From Sphaerisporangium fuscum (GTDB taxonomy: Bacteria; Actinomycetota; Actinomycetes; Streptosporangiales; Streptosporangiaceae): 64,000 nt of DNA. Made by a program: the position numbers and the translations under genes. The DNA lies in contig NZ_JAHDTF010000011.1 of the NCBI RefSeq assembly GCF_018531465.1, forward strand, positions 265,668 through 329,667. Reading direction: 5' to 3'. Each line of letters starts with the position of its first letter. Position 1 is the stretch's first letter. Below are positions 33,947 through 41,466 of this stretch, piece by piece. The notes beneath the pieces were generated by a model. It was not told the DNA's origin. It searched no databases and saw only the letters and a list, made by a program, of their open reading frames with translations.

Positions 33947-35647
33947 ATGACCCAGCAGACGCCCGACGCGCCGCCCCGGGAGGCGGTGGGCCCGCTGATC
34001 CGGGGCCTCGCCGTGCTCCGCCGGCTGGCCCTGGCCGGGGGCCGGCGCAGCGTGGGCGACCTCGTGCGCGACACCGGGCTCGCCCGCTCCACGGTCGACC
34101 GCGTCCTCAGCACCCTCGCCCGCCTCGCCTATGTCCGGCTCGAGGGCCGCGACGCCGTGCTCGCCCCCGCGGTGACCGAGCTCGGCAACGCCTACCTCGC
34201 CGCGTCCCGGCTCCCCGCCCTGCTCGGGCCGCTCGCCGACCGGCTGGCCGACGAGCTCGACGAGTCGGTCTCACTGGCCGTCCCCGACGGCGACGGCGTC
34301 CGGTTCGTGCACCAGGCGACCCGCAGGCGGGCCATGTCGATCGCCTTCCGCGTCGGCGACCTCATCCCGGCCGAGCGCGCCGCGCCGGGCGCGCTGTTCG
34401 CCGCGGACCGGTCCGCCGACGAGCTGCGGCGCCACCAGGCCGGCCCGGGCGGCGCCGGCTTCACGGTGCTGCCGGAGGGCGCCGAGCGGGCCGCGGCGAC
34501 GTTCGAGGACCGCGTCGCCGCCGCCCGGCGCGACGGCTGGTCGCTCGACGACCAACTGGTCGAACCGGGCCTGGTCGCGGTCGCGATGCCCGTGCACGAC
34601 GGCGCGGGACGGAAGGTCTGCGCCGTGAGCGTGGTGAGCCACACCAGCAGGCACGACGCGGGGTCCCTGCGCGAGGCGATGCTGCCGCGCCTGCGCGAGG
34701 CGGTCGCCGCGATGGAGGCCGCCCTGGCCGCCCCGCCGCCCGCCGCGATCGAGGCCACCCCGTCCGCCGGACCTTCCTCCCCGCCGTGCCCTGGCCCCGG
34801 CGTGGCGGAGCCCGCGGCGGGCTCGCTCGCCGCCTCACGCGCGCGGGCCTCCAAGGAGGAGCTCGGCCCGGAGTTCGTCGAGTCGCTGGCCCGGGGCCTC
34901 TCCGTCCTCACCGCCTTCGGCGCGGACCGCCCCGAGGCGCCCCTCGCCGCGCTCGCCGAGGCCACCGGCCTTCCCCGCGCCACCGTGCGGCGCTCCCTGA
35001 TCACCCTGGCGCACCTCGGCTACGTCGCCTTCGACGGCAGGCTGTTCCGGCCGGCGCCCCGGGTGCTGGAGCTCGGCTTCGGGTACCTGTCCCGGCTCAC
35101 CCTGCCCCGCATCGCCGAGCCGCACATCGCGTGGCTGGTGGAGCAGGTGCACGATTCGGCGTCCATGGCCATCCTCGCCGGGGACGACATCCAGTACGTC
35201 GCCCGCGTGCCCACCGTGCGCATCATGAGCGTCGACATCACCACCGGCACGAGGTTCCCCGCCTACGCCACCTCGATGGGCCGGGTGCTGCTGGCGGGCC
35301 TGGCCCCGGAGGTCCGGGCCGCGTCGCTGGCCCGTGCCGACCTGCGGCCGCTCACCCGGCACACCATCACCTCGGCCGAACGGCTGGCGGCGGTGCTGGA
35401 GCAGGTCGCCGCCGACGGGTACGCGCTGGTCGACGAGGAGCTGGAGGAGGGGCTGCGGTCCATCGCCGTCCCGGTGCGCGACCGGACGGGCGCCGTCGTC
35501 GCCGCGGTCAACGTCTCGATGCACGCCAGCCGGCGCAGCGCCGAGCAGGCCCGGGAACAGGTGCTGCCGCCGCTCAGGGCGGCGGTGGCCCGCATCGAGG
35601 AGGAGTTCCACGTGGCGGGGCGCTTCGCCCGCATCCCGACGGGATGA
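33947..35647 (+). CDS. Double-length IclR-family regulator of the pca operon
   Basis: The 566-residue protein contains two complete IclR units in tandem. The first winged helix is at residues ~16-62 (GDLVRDTGLARSTVDRVL), with an effector domain to ~265. A Pro/Ala-rich linker follows, then a second winged helix at ~310-358 (LAEATGLPRATVRRSLITL) and effector domain to the end. A single-chain pseudo-dimer could recognise asymmetric DNA. The start is ATG 33947 with GTGGAG 6 bases upstream; the frame is open further upstream without support. It is divergent from pcaI and presumably senses protocatechuate, 3-oxoadipate or 4-hydroxybenzoate. Confidence 0.9.
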   Translation: MTQQTPDAPPREAVGPLIRGLAVLRRLALAGGRRSVGDLVRDTGLARSTVDRVLSTLARLAYVRLEGRDAVLAPAVTELGNAYLAASRLPALLGPLADRLADELDESVSLAVPDGDGVRFVHQATRRRAMSIAFRVGDLIPAERAAPGALFAADRSADELRRHQAGPGGAGFTVLPEGAERAAATFEDRVAAARRDGWSLDDQLVEPGLVAVAMPVHDGAGRKVCAVSVVSHTSRHDAGSLREAMLPRLREAVAAMEAALAAPPPAAIEATPSAGPSSPPCPGPGVAEPAAGSLAASRARASKEELGPEFVESLARGLSVLTAFGADRPEAPLAALAEATGLPRATVRRSLITLAHLGYVAFDGRLFRPAPRVLELGFGYLSRLTLPRIAEPHIAWLVEQVHDSASMAILAGDDIQYVARVPTVRIMSVDITTGTRFPAYATSMGRVLLAGLAPEVRAASLARADLRPLTRHTITSAERLAAVLEQVAADGYALVDEELEEGLRSIAVPVRDRTGAVVAAVNVSMHASRRSAEQAREQVLPPLRAAVARIEEEFHVAGRFARIPTG

Positions 35648-35652
35648 GCTAT

Positions 35653-35678
35653 CTTGACGTCAAGACAGTTGACGTCAA
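35653..35678. promoter_or_regulatory. Twin palindromic operators upstream of the methyltransferase
   Basis: CTTGACGTCAAG (35653-35664) and TTGACGTCAA (35669-35678) are perfect palindromes with centres 15 bp apart, between the IclR stop and the methyltransferase start. Each has the half-sites TTGAC/GTCAA. Their spacing places two dimers about 1.5 helical turns apart. Confidence 0.65.
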
Positions 35679-35697
35679 GATGACAACTGGGGATCTC

Positions 35698-36471
35698 ATG
35701 GCCATCGACTTCCACAGCGAGAGCAACCGCCTGACCTATGCCGGGCGTGAAGCGGGGGACGACTGGGCGCGGGCGATCCGCTCGGTGGTGTCGCCGGAGG
35801 GCGGGCGTGTGGTGGACGTCGGCTGCGGCGGCGGGGTCTACTGCAAGGCGTGGCTCGGCCTCGGCGCCGCGTCCGTAGTGGGCGTCGACTTCTCCGCCGC
35901 CATGCTCTCGGCCGCGCGGGAGTACTGCGAAGGCCTGCGGGGTGTCACGTTCCGGCACGCCGGGGCGTACGACACGGGCCTGCCGGACGCCGCCGCCGAC
36001 ATCGTCTTCGAGCGGGCGCTCATCCACCACCTCGACGACCTCGGCGCCTGCTTCCGGGAGGCCCGCAGGCTGCTCGCGCCCGGCGGGACGCTCATCGTGC
36101 AGGACCGCACCATCGAGGACGTGACGCGCCCCGGCACCCCCTCCCACCTGCGCGGTTACTTCTTCGAGAGGTTCCCCGAACTGCTGGAGACCGAGCGCGC
36201 CCGGCGCCCGGCCGGCGCGGCCGTCGAGGCGGCCATGCGGGAGGCCGGTTTCCGGGCCGTCCGCACGCTGGAGCTGGCGGAGACGCGCAGGGAGTACGCC
36301 GGCGTGGAGGAGGTCCGCGCGGACCTGCTCGCCCGCACCGGCCGCTCGATCCTGCACGAGCTGAACGACGCCCAGCTGGAGGACCTGGCCGCCTACGTGT
36401 GCGGCAGGCTCGACGCCGCCGCCCCCGTGCGCGAGAGCGACCACTGGACGCTGTGGGTGGCGTCGGTCTGA
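35698..36471 (+). CDS. Class I SAM-dependent methyltransferase
   Basis: The 257-residue methyltransferase has motif I VVDVGCGGGVYCKAW (residue ~40), the acidic residue of VVGVDFSAAML, FERALIHHLDD (post II) and LLAPGGTLIVQDR (motif III). It resembles Methyltransf_11 proteins; the substrate is unknown. The ATG at 35698 is preferred. ATGs at 35680 and at 35644 (overlapping the IclR stop) are in frame, but would put the twin palindromes inside the coding sequence. It is probably regulated separately from the IclR gene through those palindromes. Confidence 0.85.
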   Translation: MAIDFHSESNRLTYAGREAGDDWARAIRSVVSPEGGRVVDVGCGGGVYCKAWLGLGAASVVGVDFSAAMLSAAREYCEGLRGVTFRHAGAYDTGLPDAAADIVFERALIHHLDDLGACFREARRLLAPGGTLIVQDRTIEDVTRPGTPSHLRGYFFERFPELLETERARRPAGAAVEAAMREAGFRAVRTLELAETRREYAGVEEVRADLLARTGRSILHELNDAQLEDLAAYVCGRLDAAAPVRESDHWTLWVASV

Positions 36472-36601
36472 GGGCATCCGCCGAAGGCGATTCTCAGCGG
36501 GGCCTCGCCGTCCGGCGGCTGTCCGGTGCCCAGGATCTCGTCGAGGTGTGCGGTGAGCAGCGTCACCGCCTCCTCACCGGTTCGGACGGCGTGCGGTGTG
36601 A

Positions 36602-36928
36602 GTCATCGGCGACCTGCTGGAGCATGAAGTGCTGCCTCCCAAGCTCGGCGCGGCGCTGTACAGAGCGGTGGCCAGGATCCCCGGTGTGACGATCGTGGAC
36701 GACTCCCAGGACGCGGCAGGGCGCGCAGGGATCGCGGTCGCCCGCGAGGACGCCGGCACCCGTACCGAATGTATCTTCGCCCGGGACACTCTGGAATATC
36801 TCGGCCAGCGCAAGATCCAGGTCCAGGACACCAAGTGGCTCAAGAAGGGCGCCCTGCTCAAGACATCGGCGATCTTCGCACGCGGCATCGTCGACAAGCT
36901 GGGCGAGCGTCCCGGCGGAACGTCCTAG
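36602..36928 (+). pseudogene. C-terminal remnant of a CU044_5270-type protein
   Basis: From 36605 the plus strand reads IGDLLEHEVLPPKLGAALYR, then ARIPGV, AVAREDAG and KWLKKGALLKTSAIFARGIVDK. This matches, from memory, the C-terminal ~105 residues of the actinobacterial CU044_5270 family, membrane-anchored proteins usually ~350 residues long and encoded beside ECF sigma genes. A stop codon precedes the match at 36599-36601, and no N-terminal or membrane part is found upstream. A GTG at 36629 could still initiate a 99-residue product. I read it as a decayed gene. Confidence 0.6.
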
Positions 36929-37047
36929 CCGCCTGAGGTCGTCTTCCCGCGGGATCGGCGGCCCGAGAGGGGGCGACCGGCTGCTTCTGCGGGAGGTTCG
37001 GCCTGTGCTCGCGTCTCGGTGATGGCGGGGTTCTCTGTGGTGGTCAT
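36925..37047 (-). CDS. Possible 40-residue peptide under the shared two-box promoter
   Basis: A 40-codon frame starts at ATG 37047 (MTTTENPAITETRAQAEPPA and onward, ending in TTSGG). It is hydrophilic, without membrane or cysteine motifs. Support comes from GAAGG 8 bases upstream and from a copy of the promoter-like element ending exactly 29 bases before the ATG, as at two other genes in this region. Its stop overlaps the stop of the CU044_5270 remnant. Function is unknown, and it may not be translated. Confidence 0.35.
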   Translation of the reverse strand: MTTTENPAITETRAQAEPPAEAAGRPLSGRRSRGKTTSGG

Positions 37048-37053
37048 GGCTCG

Positions 37054-37087
37054 ACCTTCGCGAAGCATGCCACCGGCTCGCGTCGGT
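37054..37087 (-). promoter_or_regulatory. Two-box promoter-like element, copy 1 (minus strand)
   Basis: On the minus strand ACCGACGCGAG (37087-37077) is followed by 16 bases, then CGAAGGT (37060-37054), then 6 bases and ATG. The spacing is identical to the copies at 37131 and 40188. Confidence 0.6.
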
Positions 37088-37130
37088 GAAAGCCGCCTAA
37101 AGGCCGAGATCAATGACGTAGGTGAGCATC

Positions 37131-37164
37131 ACCGACGCGAGTCACCGCGCGGCTGGACGATCGT
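37131..37164 (+). promoter_or_regulatory. Two-box promoter-like element, copy 2 (DUF2255 gene)
   Basis: ACCGACGCGAG (37131-37141), 16 bases, CGATCGT (37158-37164), 6 bases, ATG. Together with copy 1 it forms a 13-bp inverted repeat (37077-37089 and 37129-37141) around a 39-base centre. Confidence 0.65.
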
Positions 37165-37170
37165 GAGCCC

Positions 37171-37521
37171 ATGGAAGCGTATGAGATCACGCTGTGCGTA
37201 CGGCATGCGGACGGGAGCTGGTCGGCCCGGCCCATCTGGGTGGTGACCGTGACCGGCGAATCGTATGTCCGCTCCGCGTTCGGCGAGCGCAGCGCCTGGT
37301 ACCGGCGGGCGCGGACATGCCCGGCGGCCCTGGTGGAGGCCGGCGGCGCCGTGTACGAAGCCCGCCTTGACCTGGTGGAGGACGCCGGACTGATCGACCG
37401 GGTCTCGGCCGCCTACCGGGCCAAGTACGGCCCGAGCTGGCCCGGACCGGCCGAGACGATGACGGGGCCGGAAGCCGCCGGCACCACGATGCGGCTAACG
37501 GATGTCCGGCAGGTCACGTAG
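37171..37521 (+). CDS. DUF2255 family protein
   Basis: The 116-residue protein has the family features PIWVVTVTGESYVRS and SAWYRRA, a central beta-barrel-like segment, and AAYRAKYGPSWP. DUF2255 proteins resemble small flavin/deazaflavin-barrel proteins, but no reaction is established. No clear ribosome-binding site precedes ATG 37171; the upstream element suggests a message beginning at or near the start codon. The 3' end overlaps the convergent LAL regulator gene by 27 bases. Confidence 0.75.
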   Translation: MEAYEITLCVRHADGSWSARPIWVVTVTGESYVRSAFGERSAWYRRARTCPAALVEAGGAVYEARLDLVEDAGLIDRVSAAYRAKYGPSWPGPAETMTGPEAAGTTMRLTDVRQVT

Positions 37522-40119
37522 TTGCCGGCGGGAGGTGAGCCCCAGCTTGCGGAAGATGTTGCGCAGGTGCGCGTCGACCGTACGCGGACTGAGGAACAGC
37601 TTGGCCGCCACCTCCTTGGAGGTGGCCCCCTCAGCGACCAGCCGCGCGATGTGCACCTCCTGCACTGTCAGCAGGTCCGAGGCCTGTGAAGAGCGGCTGC
37701 GCGCGTGCTCGCCGGTGGCCCGCAGCTCTCCCGCGGCCCGTTCGGTGAAGGCCGCCGCGCCGATGCCGGACAACAGCTCGTGGGCCAGTCGCAGCTCGGC
37801 ACGGGCGTCGCGGCGCCGTCCCTTCCGCCGCAGCCACTCTCCGTAGAGCAGGCGAGCGCGGCCGAGGTAGATCGCCGGGCCGGATTCCAGCAGCGAGACG
37901 ACCTCCCGGTACCCCTCCTCGTCGTCGTGGACCAGCGCCCGCGAGTACGCCTCGACCCCCAGCCCCCAGGCGTGCCCGCCGGCCCGGCTGCGCTCGCTCA
38001 GCGAGGCGAGCGCCGAGCGGGCCGCCTGGTCCGAGCCGCAGCGTACGGCGGCCTCGACCAGTTCGGGCAGCGCCAGCCCGGCCAGTCCGACCTCGCCGTG
38101 CGCTACCGCCCGCTCGGCCGCCTTCAGCGCGGCCGGGTAGTCGGCCAAGCCGTTGTTGAGCACGGCCGTCGCCCACTGCATGCTGAGTGTCATGTGCGGC
38201 CCGACACCGGCGAACAGTTCGGCGGCCTCCTCGCCCCGCCCGCGCAGCGCGGTCAGGTGGATCCGCGGGTAGATCAGCGGTGCCGCGCCGGTGGCCGCGG
38301 CGATCGCCTCCTCCTCCGAGATCATCTCCATCGCGGCGCCGAAGTCGCCGGAGTGCGCGGTGACGGTGGCCAGCATGGCCAGCCCGATCGGTAGCGTATG
38401 GAGGGAGCCGGATTCTCGGCCTGCGGCCGCGGTGCGGGCGGCTATGTCCCGCATGGCGTCGAAGTCCCACAGCTCGGCGGCGATCAGGTAGCCGAGCGAG
38501 GGCCGCCGGGTCCACACCTCGTCGCCGGTGTCGCGGATGACGGGGCGCAGGATCTCGGCGGCGGCCCCATGGCCCCGGCCGGCCAAGGTGACCAGGCCGT
38601 CCAGGACGACGTCGGCACTGGAGGGCTCACCGGGCGGGGACGGGGCTTGGCGGGCGGCGTCCATGACGGCGTCCAGCCCGCCGGTCAGGATTCCCATCTC
38701 GATCGCGTCCAGGTAGCAGGCCCGCGCCCAGGCCGGGTCCGTGCCTGAGAGCCGGCCGGCCGCGCGCAGCAGGTGATCCGTCGGCCGGTCGCCGCCCCGA
38801 TGGCGGACGAAGGAGAGCCGGCCGCGCAGGAGGTCGGCGCGGGGGTCGGCGGCATCCACGGTCGTGAGCAGTTCGGCGGCCGCATCGAACGCGCCGACCG
38901 ACAGCTTGGCCTCGACCGCCGTCAGCACCCGCTCGACGCGCAGCCGCGGATCGAGGGTGAGCGCGGCGGCGCGTTCGAGGAACGCGGCGGCGGCGGCCAC
39001 GCCTCCCCTGGCCTGGGCCCGCGAGGCTGATCGGACCAGCTCGATCGCGACCTCCTCGTCGGGCCCGGCGCTGGCCTGGGCGCGATGCCAGGCGACCCGG
39101 TCAGGGTCGGCGAGCGGGTCGCTCACCGATGCCAGCGCCGCGTGCGCCTGCCGCCGCTCCTCGGCGGAGGCGGCCAGGTAGACCGCCGAGCGCGCCAGCG
39201 GATGGCTGAAGCGGATCCGGGTGCCGAACTCCACCAGCGTGGCCGCCTGGTCGGTGGCGGTGTCGCGGATGCCGAGCCGCGAGGCCGCCCGCCACAGCAG
39301 TGCCGGATCTCCTAGCGGGTCGGCGGCGGCGATGGTCAGCAGCAGCCGGGCCTGGGGCGGCAGCATCTCCAGCCGGGCACGGAAGCTCTGCTCGACCGCG
39401 CCCGGCGGTGGCAGGTCGAAGCCGCCGGCCATGCCGGTCAGGCCGGCGGTCCTGGGCAGCTCGAGCAGGGCCAGCGGGTTGCCGCGGGCCTCGGCCAGGA
39501 TGCGGTCGCGTACGCGCTCGTCCAGGGGTGCGCGGATCGCGCCGATCAGCAGCGCGCGGGCGTCCGGCTCGGCCAGCCCTGGCACGGTCAGGCCGGGCAG
39601 CTCGTCCAGCTCGGCCGGCGCCCTCGCGCCGGTGCGTGCGGCGAAGACCACGGCCACGCGTTCCGCGCTCACCCGCCGTGCCAGGAAGGCCAGCGCCCTG
39701 GCGGAGGCGTGGTCGAGCCAGTGCGCGTCGTCGATGACGCACAGCAGCGGCCGGTCCCGCTCCACGAGCAGTTCCAGCGTCGCCATCCCCACCAGGAACG
39801 GGTCGGGGGTGCCGGTGCCCAGGCCGAAGGCGATCTCCAGGGCCCTGCGGTGCGGCGGCGGCAGCTCCGCCACGTGCCTGAGCACGGGCATGCACAACTG
39901 GTGCAGGGCCGCGAAAGGCAGCTCCATCTCGAACTCGGCCCCTGAGGCTCGCATGACCAGGAAGCCAGTCGCGTGGTCCGCCAGATGGTCCAGCAGCGCG
40001 CTCTTGCCGATGCCCGGTTCCCCGTGCATCACCAGCGCGCCGCCCCGGCTCTGCCTGGCCCCCTCCAGCAGCGCGTCCAGCCGTGCAAGCTCCTCTTTAC
40101 GCCCAACCAATGTGTCCAT
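37495..40119 (-). CDS. LAL-type LuxR transcriptional regulator with AAA ATPase
   Basis: This is an 874-residue large ATP-binding LuxR regulator. The N-terminal NTPase has Walker A MHGEPGIGKSALL (residues ~31-43) and Walker B LLCVIDDAHWLD (~125-136). A long TPR-like helical region occupies ~300-800. The C-terminal LuxR helix-turn-helix is at ~815-865 (LTVQEVHIARLVAEG, SPRTVDAHLRNIFRKLG). A GATAAT -10-like box at 40135-40130 lies 11 bases before the ATG, so the message would be almost leaderless. It is divergent from the MFS-carotenoid oxygenase operon and convergent with the DUF2255 gene, making both candidate targets. Confidence 0.92.
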   Translation of the reverse strand: MDTLVGRKEELARLDALLEGARQSRGGALVMHGEPGIGKSALLDHLADHATGFLVMRASGAEFEMELPFAALHQLCMPVLRHVAELPPPHRRALEIAFGLGTGTPDPFLVGMATLELLVERDRPLLCVIDDAHWLDHASARALAFLARRVSAERVAVVFAARTGARAPAELDELPGLTVPGLAEPDARALLIGAIRAPLDERVRDRILAEARGNPLALLELPRTAGLTGMAGGFDLPPPGAVEQSFRARLEMLPPQARLLLTIAAADPLGDPALLWRAASRLGIRDTATDQAATLVEFGTRIRFSHPLARSAVYLAASAEERRQAHAALASVSDPLADPDRVAWHRAQASAGPDEEVAIELVRSASRAQARGGVAAAAAFLERAAALTLDPRLRVERVLTAVEAKLSVGAFDAAAELLTTVDAADPRADLLRGRLSFVRHRGGDRPTDHLLRAAGRLSGTDPAWARACYLDAIEMGILTGGLDAVMDAARQAPSPPGEPSSADVVLDGLVTLAGRGHGAAAEILRPVIRDTGDEVWTRRPSLGYLIAAELWDFDAMRDIAARTAAAGRESGSLHTLPIGLAMLATVTAHSGDFGAAMEMISEEEAIAAATGAAPLIYPRIHLTALRGRGEEAAELFAGVGPHMTLSMQWATAVLNNGLADYPAALKAAERAVAHGEVGLAGLALPELVEAAVRCGSDQAARSALASLSERSRAGGHAWGLGVEAYSRALVHDDEEGYREVVSLLESGPAIYLGRARLLYGEWLRRKGRRRDARAELRLAHELLSGIGAAAFTERAAGELRATGEHARSRSSQASDLLTVQEVHIARLVAEGATSKEVAAKLFLSPRTVDAHLRNIFRKLGLTSRRQLRDLPDIR

Positions 40120-40187
40120 ATATGCCGCAATTATCTCGAACGCCTAGGTAGCTGCATGTCTGTATAGGTGAGACATAGGCGACAACT

Positions 40188-40221
40188 ACCGACGCGAGGG
40201 TGAACGCCGCGCTGCGAGCGT
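40188..40221 (+). promoter_or_regulatory. Two-box promoter-like element, copy 3 (MFS operon)
   Basis: ACCGACGCGAG (40188-40198), 16 bases, CGAGCGT (40215-40221), 6 bases, ATG. From CGA to the ATG it matches copy 2 closely (CGA, one base, CGTGAG in both). Confidence 0.65.
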
Positions 40222-40227
40222 GAGGGC

Positions 40228-41466
40228 ATGAAGCAGTTGCCCCTGGCGGTCCTGGCCACGGCCCAGTTCCTGGTCGTGCTGAGCACCTCGATCGTGAACG
40301 TCGCCCTGCCGGCCATCCGTACCGGCCTGGGCCTGTCCGCCTCCGGGCTGTCCTGGGTGATCAACGCCTACGTGCTCGTCTTCGGCGCGCTGCTGCTCCT
40401 GGGCGGTCGCTCCGGTGACGTGTACGGTCTGCGGCGTGTCTTCCTCGCGGGCGCCGGCGTGTTTTCGCTCTCCTCGCTGGCCGCCGGGCTCGCCCCCGAC
40501 GCCGCGACCCTGATCGCGGCAAGAGCTCTGCAGGGGCTGGGCGCCGCGCTGGTGGCGCCGACCGCGCTGGGGCTGGTCCTCAGCCTCTATCCCGGTGGGC
40601 GGGCGCTCGGCGTGTGGGGCGCGGTCTCCGGCGCGGGCGGGGCGGCCGGGGTGCTGCTCGGCGGCGTGCTCACCGGCCTGTACGGCTGGCGCTCGGTGTT
40701 CCTCGTCCTGGTCCCGTTCACGCTGGCCGTCCTGGTGGCGGTCTGGCGCCTGGTCGAGCCGGCTCCGGTCCGCGGCGGACGCCTGGACCTGCCAGGAGCC
40801 GTCACGGTCACCGGCGGGCTGGTCGCGCTCACCTACGGGCTGACCGGCTTCTGGCCGCTGGTCCTCGTGGGGCTGGTGCTGCTCGCCGCGTTCGTCGCGC
40901 TGCAGCGCCGCTCTCCCGACCCGCTCCTGCCGCCGCGCATGGCGCGCCTGGTCCTGCCCAACGCGCTGATGGCACTGCTGGGCGCGGTCTGGCTGGGGCT
41001 GTTCTACTTCCTTCCTCTCTACCAGCAGCGCACCCTCGGCTACTCGCCGCTGGAGGCCGGGCTGACCCAGCTTCCGCTCGCCCTGATGATCACGCTCTCG
41101 TCATGGGCGGTCAGCGGGCGGCGTGGCCGTGCCGTCCTGCCGGCCGGGCTGCTCGCGCTGGCGGCGGGACTGGCCTGGCTGGCGCGCACGCCCGCCGACG
41201 GAACGTTCCTGATCGACCTGCTGGGCCCGACGCTGCTCGTGGGCGCGGGCCTGGGCGTGGCCTTCGTACGGATCACAGAGCTGTCGTCGGCCGGCGTGCC
41301 TCCCGAAGACAGCGGCCTGGCCGGGGGCCTGGTCAACGCCACACGGCAGATCGGCGGCGCCGTCGGCCTGTCCTTCCTCACCCTCCTGCCCACCTACGGC
41401 GGAGCCTTCCTGGCCTGCGCCGTCATCGCCCTCCTCATGATCGGAAAGGCAGTACCGTCATCGTGA
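40228..41466 (+). CDS. MFS transporter, DHA2 (EmrB/QacA) type
   Basis: This 412-residue membrane protein has about 12 transmembrane segments. It shows the N-terminal STSIVNVALPAI (motif D1), LGGRSGDVYGLRRVF (motif A) and ARALQGLGAALVAP (motif B). It is shorter than typical 14-segment DHA2 pumps and appears to lack the last pair. These are proton-driven exporters of drugs or metabolites. It heads an operon with a carotenoid oxygenase and an SRPBCC protein (4-base overlaps), suggesting export of an apocarotenoid or related lipid, which is inference. Confidence 0.88.
   Translation: MKQLPLAVLATAQFLVVLSTSIVNVALPAIRTGLGLSASGLSWVINAYVLVFGALLLLGGRSGDVYGLRRVFLAGAGVFSLSSLAAGLAPDAATLIAARALQGLGAALVAPTALGLVLSLYPGGRALGVWGAVSGAGGAAGVLLGGVLTGLYGWRSVFLVLVPFTLAVLVAVWRLVEPAPVRGGRLDLPGAVTVTGGLVALTYGLTGFWPLVLVGLVLLAAFVALQRRSPDPLLPPRMARLVLPNALMALLGAVWLGLFYFLPLYQQRTLGYSPLEAGLTQLPLALMITLSSWAVSGRRGRAVLPAGLLALAAGLAWLARTPADGTFLIDLLGPTLLVGAGLGVAFVRITELSSAGVPPEDSGLAGGLVNATRQIGGAVGLSFLTLLPTYGGAFLACAVIALLMIGKAVPSS

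Noticed and set aside
24085..35678. Idea that the MarR protein also controls the methyltransferase through TTGACGTCAA
   Set aside because: Half-sites agree, but the spacing differs by 2 bp (TTGAC-N2-GTCAA against TTGACGTCAA), which would change the dimer geometry; kept only as a test suggestion.
36478..36600. Minus-strand reading with a protein-like stretch (GEEAVTLLTAHLDEILG) after the methyltransferase
   Set aside because: Only about 35 plausible residues, no ATG start with support, and it runs antisense into the methyltransferase gene; too little to call a gene or remnant.
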